A stretch of 64,000 nucleotides of DNA from Serratia plymuthica NBRC 102599 (GTDB lineage: Bacteria; Pseudomonadota; Gammaproteobacteria; Enterobacterales; Enterobacteriaceae). Numbering within the stretch: position 1 is the stretch's first letter; the number at the start of each line of letters is the position of its first letter. The notes below the pieces were generated by a model, which saw nothing but the letters and a program-made list of their open reading frames with translations, had not been told where the DNA came from and did not search any database. This document shows, piece by piece, positions 60,480-64,000 of this stretch. Where the stretch lies: contig NZ_BCTU01000013.1 of the NCBI RefSeq assembly GCF_001590925.1, positions 62,001 through 126,000 on the forward strand, read 5' to 3'. A program made the translations under genes and the position numbers.

Positions 60480-60743
60480 ATGTTGGAAAGCAAACTGATA
60501 CACCACATCGCCACCCAATTTCTCGATGGCGACAAGCAAGGGCTGAATGCTTATACCCCGCTGTTTGAGCTTAACGTCGTTGACTCCGCATCCATTTTTG
60601 ATCTGGTGGATTTCCTGCGGCAAGAATCCAACGTCAAGATTGGCATGCATGAGATCCACCCGGCAAATTTTTCCTCGGTACAAGCGATGGTTGAACTGGT
60701 TCAACGGTTGAAGACAGATCCGGTGCTGGGAGGTGAGGTATGA
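60480..60743 (+). CDS. pigG: Peptidyl carrier protein PigG
   Basis: 87 residues. Phosphopantetheine attachment at Ser36 (LNVVDSASIFDLVDFL). Carries the L-proline loaded by PigI, which PigA oxidises to pyrrole-2-carboxylate. GGGAG precedes the ATG; overlaps pigH by four bases. Confidence 0.95.
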   Translation: MLESKLIHHIATQFLDGDKQGLNAYTPLFELNVVDSASIFDLVDFLRQESNVKIGMHEIHPANFSSVQAMVELVQRLKTDPVLGGEV

Positions 60744-62710
60744 ACATTCAATCTGACACTGCATTGGCTCAAAACCATGATGCCCTCAAGCACTCCGTAT
60801 TACACACCTTCGCGCAATTGACCGAGTACGATCTTTCGGCGCTGGCCTTAACCAGTCATCTGGAAAATGACCTGGGGATAGATTCCATTGCACTGGCTGA
60901 AATTGCCGCCTCACTGACCCGGCAATTTCAGTTGAGCACGCCACTGGTGACTCAAGAGATAAAAACTATTCAGGATGCTCTCGACCACATTTTGCAACGT
61001 GAATTCCAACTGCCGAAACAACAACCTGGTGCAACGGGAGACGCCACCGGCGATCCCGATCGGTGGCTTAACGCCCTGATCCAGCAGATTTTCGCCCAAC
61101 ACAGTGGTTACGATGTCAAAGAGCTGACGCCCGATGTCGCCATTGAAGCAGACCTGGGGATTGACTCGGTGGCGGTGGTGTCTGCCCAAAGCGATTTATT
61201 GAAACAACTGCAGCTACATGACGCTACCGCGTTGACACACTGCCATACCTTGTCAGAGTGGCAACGCTGTCTGGCAACTCGCCTGGAACAAGAAAAAGGC
61301 CCTCAGTGGTTTACACATTTCAGCGTTCCAACTGCACATCGGGAGGCCTTCACCAGCCACAATGATGCCGCTGCGGCGACGGTGACATCGGCCTCGCCAG
61401 TGGATTGCGATGACATCGGCGATCCACGCACCATGCGTGATTTCGTCGGTATTGAGCACCCGGATCTTTTTCATAAGGCACGGGAATTCCAAGCCTTTTA
61501 CCGAGAGAAAAAAGCGCAACAGCTTTACTGGTACGGCATGCCGCTGGAGACCCCATGCAAAAACCGGGCGGTCATGTTTGATGAAACCACCGGCAAAAGC
61601 CGCGAGTTTTTGATGTTCGGTTCCAACAGCTATTTAGGGCTGTCAAACCATCCGGAAGTCATTCACGCCATTCAGGACGCCGCCGGTTTATACGGTGCCA
61701 CCAATACCGGATGCCGCATCATCGCCGGCAGCAATGTGCTGCACCTGGAACTGGAGCGCAAACTGGCCAAACTCAAAGGGCGTGAAGACTGTATTGTCTA
61801 CCCTTCTGGTTATTCGGCTAACCTGGGTTGCATTTCGGCGCTGACCAGCAGGCATGACCTGGTATTTACCGATGCCATCAATCACATGAGCATTCAGGAT
61901 GGCTGCAAGCTGGCAGGCGCACAGCGTAAAATCTATAACCACTCGCTGACCAGTCTGGAACAATCTCTGGCCAAATATGCAGATCATCCCGGCGGAAAAT
62001 TGATTGTAACCGACGGGGTTTTCAGCATGCACGGCGACATCGTTGATCTGCCGCGACTAATGAAACTGGCCGAACGTTACGGGGCCAGAGTGTTGGTTGA
62101 TGATGCCCACGCAACCGGCGTTTTGGGCAAAACCGGCTCAGGCACGGCAGAGCATTTTAATATGAAGGGCAAGGTCGATCTGGAATTGGGCACCATGAGC
62201 AAAGCCTTGTCGGGATTAGGAGGGTTTGTTTGCGCTGACGCCGATGTCGTGGAGTTCTTGCGCTTTTACTCCAACTCTTACGTGTTTGCCGCCACCATTC
62301 CCGCCGCAGTAGCGGCCGGCGTGATCGCATCAATTGATATCATGCTGCGTGAACCCGAACGTTTAACGCAACTGTGGGACAACATCTATTACTTCCGCAC
62401 TCTGCTGCTGAATGCCGGGTTTGACCTTGAGCATTCGGATTCCGCCATTGTGCCGATCGTAGTCGGTGATGATGCCAGGACCTTGCGTTTTGGTCGTGCC
62501 GTTCGGGCGCGTGGTCTGTTCTGCCAAACCGTGGTGTTCCCCGGCGTGAGCGTCGGAGATGCGCGTTTGCGGATCAGCATCACCAGTGAACACACGAGAG
62601 ATGACCTGGATGAAGCCTTTGCCATACTGGTAGAGTCCGCTCTGGAAACCGGCGTATCCGTCACCCCGTCAGTACGCCGGAAAGAACCGGCGAGCGCCAA
62701 GGAGGCCTAA
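60740..62710 (+). CDS. pigH: PigH, tandem-ACP alpha-oxoamine synthase
   Basis: 656 residues: two acyl carrier domains, with attachment serines Ser49 (DLGIDSIALAE) and Ser143 (DLGIDSVAVVS), then an alpha-oxoamine (KAPA) synthase with PLP Lys488 (GTMSKALSGLGG). It condenses serine with a pyrrolyl-beta-ketothioester held on its own ACPs to give HBM. Length and order match known PigH. Confidence 0.96.
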   Translation: MNIQSDTALAQNHDALKHSVLHTFAQLTEYDLSALALTSHLENDLGIDSIALAEIAASLTRQFQLSTPLVTQEIKTIQDALDHILQREFQLPKQQPGATGDATGDPDRWLNALIQQIFAQHSGYDVKELTPDVAIEADLGIDSVAVVSAQSDLLKQLQLHDATALTHCHTLSEWQRCLATRLEQEKGPQWFTHFSVPTAHREAFTSHNDAAAATVTSASPVDCDDIGDPRTMRDFVGIEHPDLFHKAREFQAFYREKKAQQLYWYGMPLETPCKNRAVMFDETTGKSREFLMFGSNSYLGLSNHPEVIHAIQDAAGLYGATNTGCRIIAGSNVLHLELERKLAKLKGREDCIVYPSGYSANLGCISALTSRHDLVFTDAINHMSIQDGCKLAGAQRKIYNHSLTSLEQSLAKYADHPGGKLIVTDGVFSMHGDIVDLPRLMKLAERYGARVLVDDAHATGVLGKTGSGTAEHFNMKGKVDLELGTMSKALSGLGGFVCADADVVEFLRFYSNSYVFAATIPAAVAAGVIASIDIMLREPERLTQLWDNIYYFRTLLLNAGFDLEHSDSAIVPIVVGDDARTLRFGRAVRARGLFCQTVVFPGVSVGDARLRISITSEHTRDDLDEAFAILVESALETGVSVTPSVRRKEPASAKEA

Positions 62711-62713
62711 GGA

Positions 62714-64000
62714 ATGACAACCTTCACGCCTTGGGTGTTGGGCCGGTTGCAGGAGCACGCACGGCAGATCCCGGAGCGCACGGCATTGCTGTGCGGCGAG
62801 CAACGATGGCATTTTCGGCAACTGAGCGCGCGCGCTCAGATTATCGCCGCCACCCTGCGCCAACAAGGGCTATCGGGGCAGGCCATCTTGCTCAAGCTGC
62901 CGAAAAGTCTGGACACCGTTGCCGCGATATATGCCACCTGGATCAGTGGTAACCACTATGTTCCTATTGACTATAGCCAGCCTGCGGCACGGATTGAACG
63001 TATCATTGCCGCAGCTGAACCCGCGCTGGTTATCGATGAGGCCTGGTTGGCGGCGCTCCCCTCAGACACCGAGACGCAGTGGCAGCCGGAGAGCGACAGA
63101 TTCGCCAATCCTGTTGCCGCCATTTTATATACCTCCGGTTCAACAGGCACCCCGAAAGGGGTGCAAATCAGCCACGAAATGCTGACTTTTTTTATCCAAT
63201 GGGCCATAGCGGACACTCAGCTAACGGCGCAGGATGTTCTGGCCAACCACGCGAGTTTTGCCTTTGACCTGAGCACCTTTGATCTGTTTGCCGGTGTCAG
63301 CGTCGGCGCCGCAACCTGGATCGTTCGCGAACAAGAACAGAAGGACTGCCAGGCCATTACCCAGGGTTTGCAAACCCATGGCATATCGGTGTGGTACAGC
63401 GTCCCCTCCATTCTGGTGATGTTGGAAAAAAGCTTGCTGTTGGATCAAGGCGTCACTCAGTCATTGCGGCAAGTCACTTTTGCCGGAGAGCCTTACCCGG
63501 TCGCCGCGTTGAACCGGCTGTTGCCCTGTTTGCCGCCCCAGTGTCGGATCAGCAATTGGTACGGCCCGACGGAAACCAATGTGTGCACTGCCTACACCAT
63601 AGATCGGTCGCTATTGAACCGGCTGGAACACATTCCCATAGGCTACCCACTGACAGGACTTAGTGCACAACTGGAGGACGAAAGCGGTCACCGCTATCCG
63701 CTCGATCACGCGCTGGGGATCAGCGGTGAACTGCTGATCAGCGGGCCATGCGTCACTCCGGGTTACAGTAATGTCAGGGTGGCCCGCCAGACCGAGTTAC
63801 ACTCGCAACGGTGTCATGCAACCGGCGATTGGGTCGAAATGACACGAGAAGGTCTGATTTTCCGTGGCCGCGTGGATGACATGATAAAAATTAATGGGTA
63901 TCGGGTGGAGCTGGGCGAAATCGAGTCGGTACTCCATCACCATCCCGCCATCAGTCAAGCCGCTTTATATGTCGAACATGGGGAACTGAAACAAAAGCTG
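62714..64000 (+). CDS. pigI: L-proline-PCP ligase PigI (truncated by window end)
   Basis: 429 codons are open to the last base, so the 3' end lies outside. Adenylate-forming enzyme: P-loop [29 protein letters not shown] (A5 motif), TGDWVEM and [20 protein letters not shown] (A7-A8). Activates L-proline with ATP and loads it on PigG. The start ATG at 62714 follows AAGGA three bases after the pigH stop. Confidence 0.95.
   Translation, partial: MTTFTPWVLGRLQEHARQIPERTALLCGEQRWHFRQLSARAQIIAATLRQQGLSGQAILLKLPKSLDTVAAIYATWISGNHYVPIDYSQPAARIERIIAAAEPALVIDEAWLAALPSDTETQWQPESDRFANPVAAILYTSGSTGTPKGVQISHEMLTFFIQWAIADTQLTAQDVLANHASFAFDLSTFDLFAGVSVGAATWIVREQEQKDCQAITQGLQTHGISVWYSVPSILVMLEKSLLLDQGVTQSLRQVTFAGEPYPVAALNRLLPCLPPQCRISNWYGPTETNVCTAYTIDRSLLNRLEHIPIGYPLTGLSAQLEDESGHRYPLDHALGISGELLISGPCVTPGYSNVRVARQTELHSQRCHATGDWVEMTREGLIFRGRVDDMIKINGYRVELGEIESVLHHHPAISQAALYVEHGELKQKL

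Overview
The window is a chromosomal segment of a red-pigmented Serratia (Enterobacterales, Yersiniaceae). The genus call rests on three things: a secreted nuclease nearly identical to Serratia NucA (46340-47137); a prodigiosin biosynthesis operon pigA-pigI running off the right end; and an enteric core block uvrY-uvrC-pgsA-glyW-cysT-leuZ in the usual order. NucA differs at a small number of positions from the S. marcescens protein as I recall it, and the left flank of the pig cluster is not cueR, so a species other than S. marcescens is plausible. The species was not determined.

Layout. 1-3.8 kb: end of a GNAT acetyltransferase gene, eptB (LPS Kdo phosphoethanolamine transferase), a YmgB/AriR-like connector and a tiny lipoprotein gene. 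3.8-8.4 kb: three tRNAs, pgsA, uvrC, uvrY and yecF. 8.5-11.6 kb: glpM, small lipoproteins, an extensin-like protein and an orphan phage-antirepressor-like gene in AT-rich DNA. 11.7-21.9 kb: a divergent trans-4-hydroxy-L-proline catabolic cluster (epimerase and three-subunit D-hydroxyproline dehydrogenase to the left; AraC regulator, deaminase, 2-oxoglutarate semialdehyde dehydrogenase, permease and an Ldh-family reductase to the right). 22-29.6 kb: a universal stress protein, then a LuxR-type orphan regulator facing a tight five-gene operon (PaaH-, PaaJ-, 5-aminolevulinate-synthase-, MFS- and PaaF-like). This is the best candidate in the window for an undescribed small-molecule system.

29.6-39.4 kb: an ABM monooxygenase, a DedA protein, a TolA-like lipoprotein, tRNA-Lys(CUU), cycA, then rutR and the pyrimidine-degradation operon rutABCDFG, which lacks rutE and carries a perfect sigma-54 promoter plus a RutR operator. 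39.4-47.4 kb: an EamA exporter with a divergent XRE-cupin regulator and paired operators, further regulators, a LysE exporter, wrbA, a TrkH/TrkG potassium transporter, and nucA behind a LexA box and an Ogr/NucC-type site. 48.2-64.0 kb: pigA-pigH complete and pigI truncated by the window end. Within pig, PigD/E/B make the 2-methyl-3-n-amylpyrrole branch, PigI/G/A/H/F belong to the methoxybipyrrole carbaldehyde branch, and PigC joins the two.

All calls come from reading the sequence and from recalled family knowledge; no database search was run.
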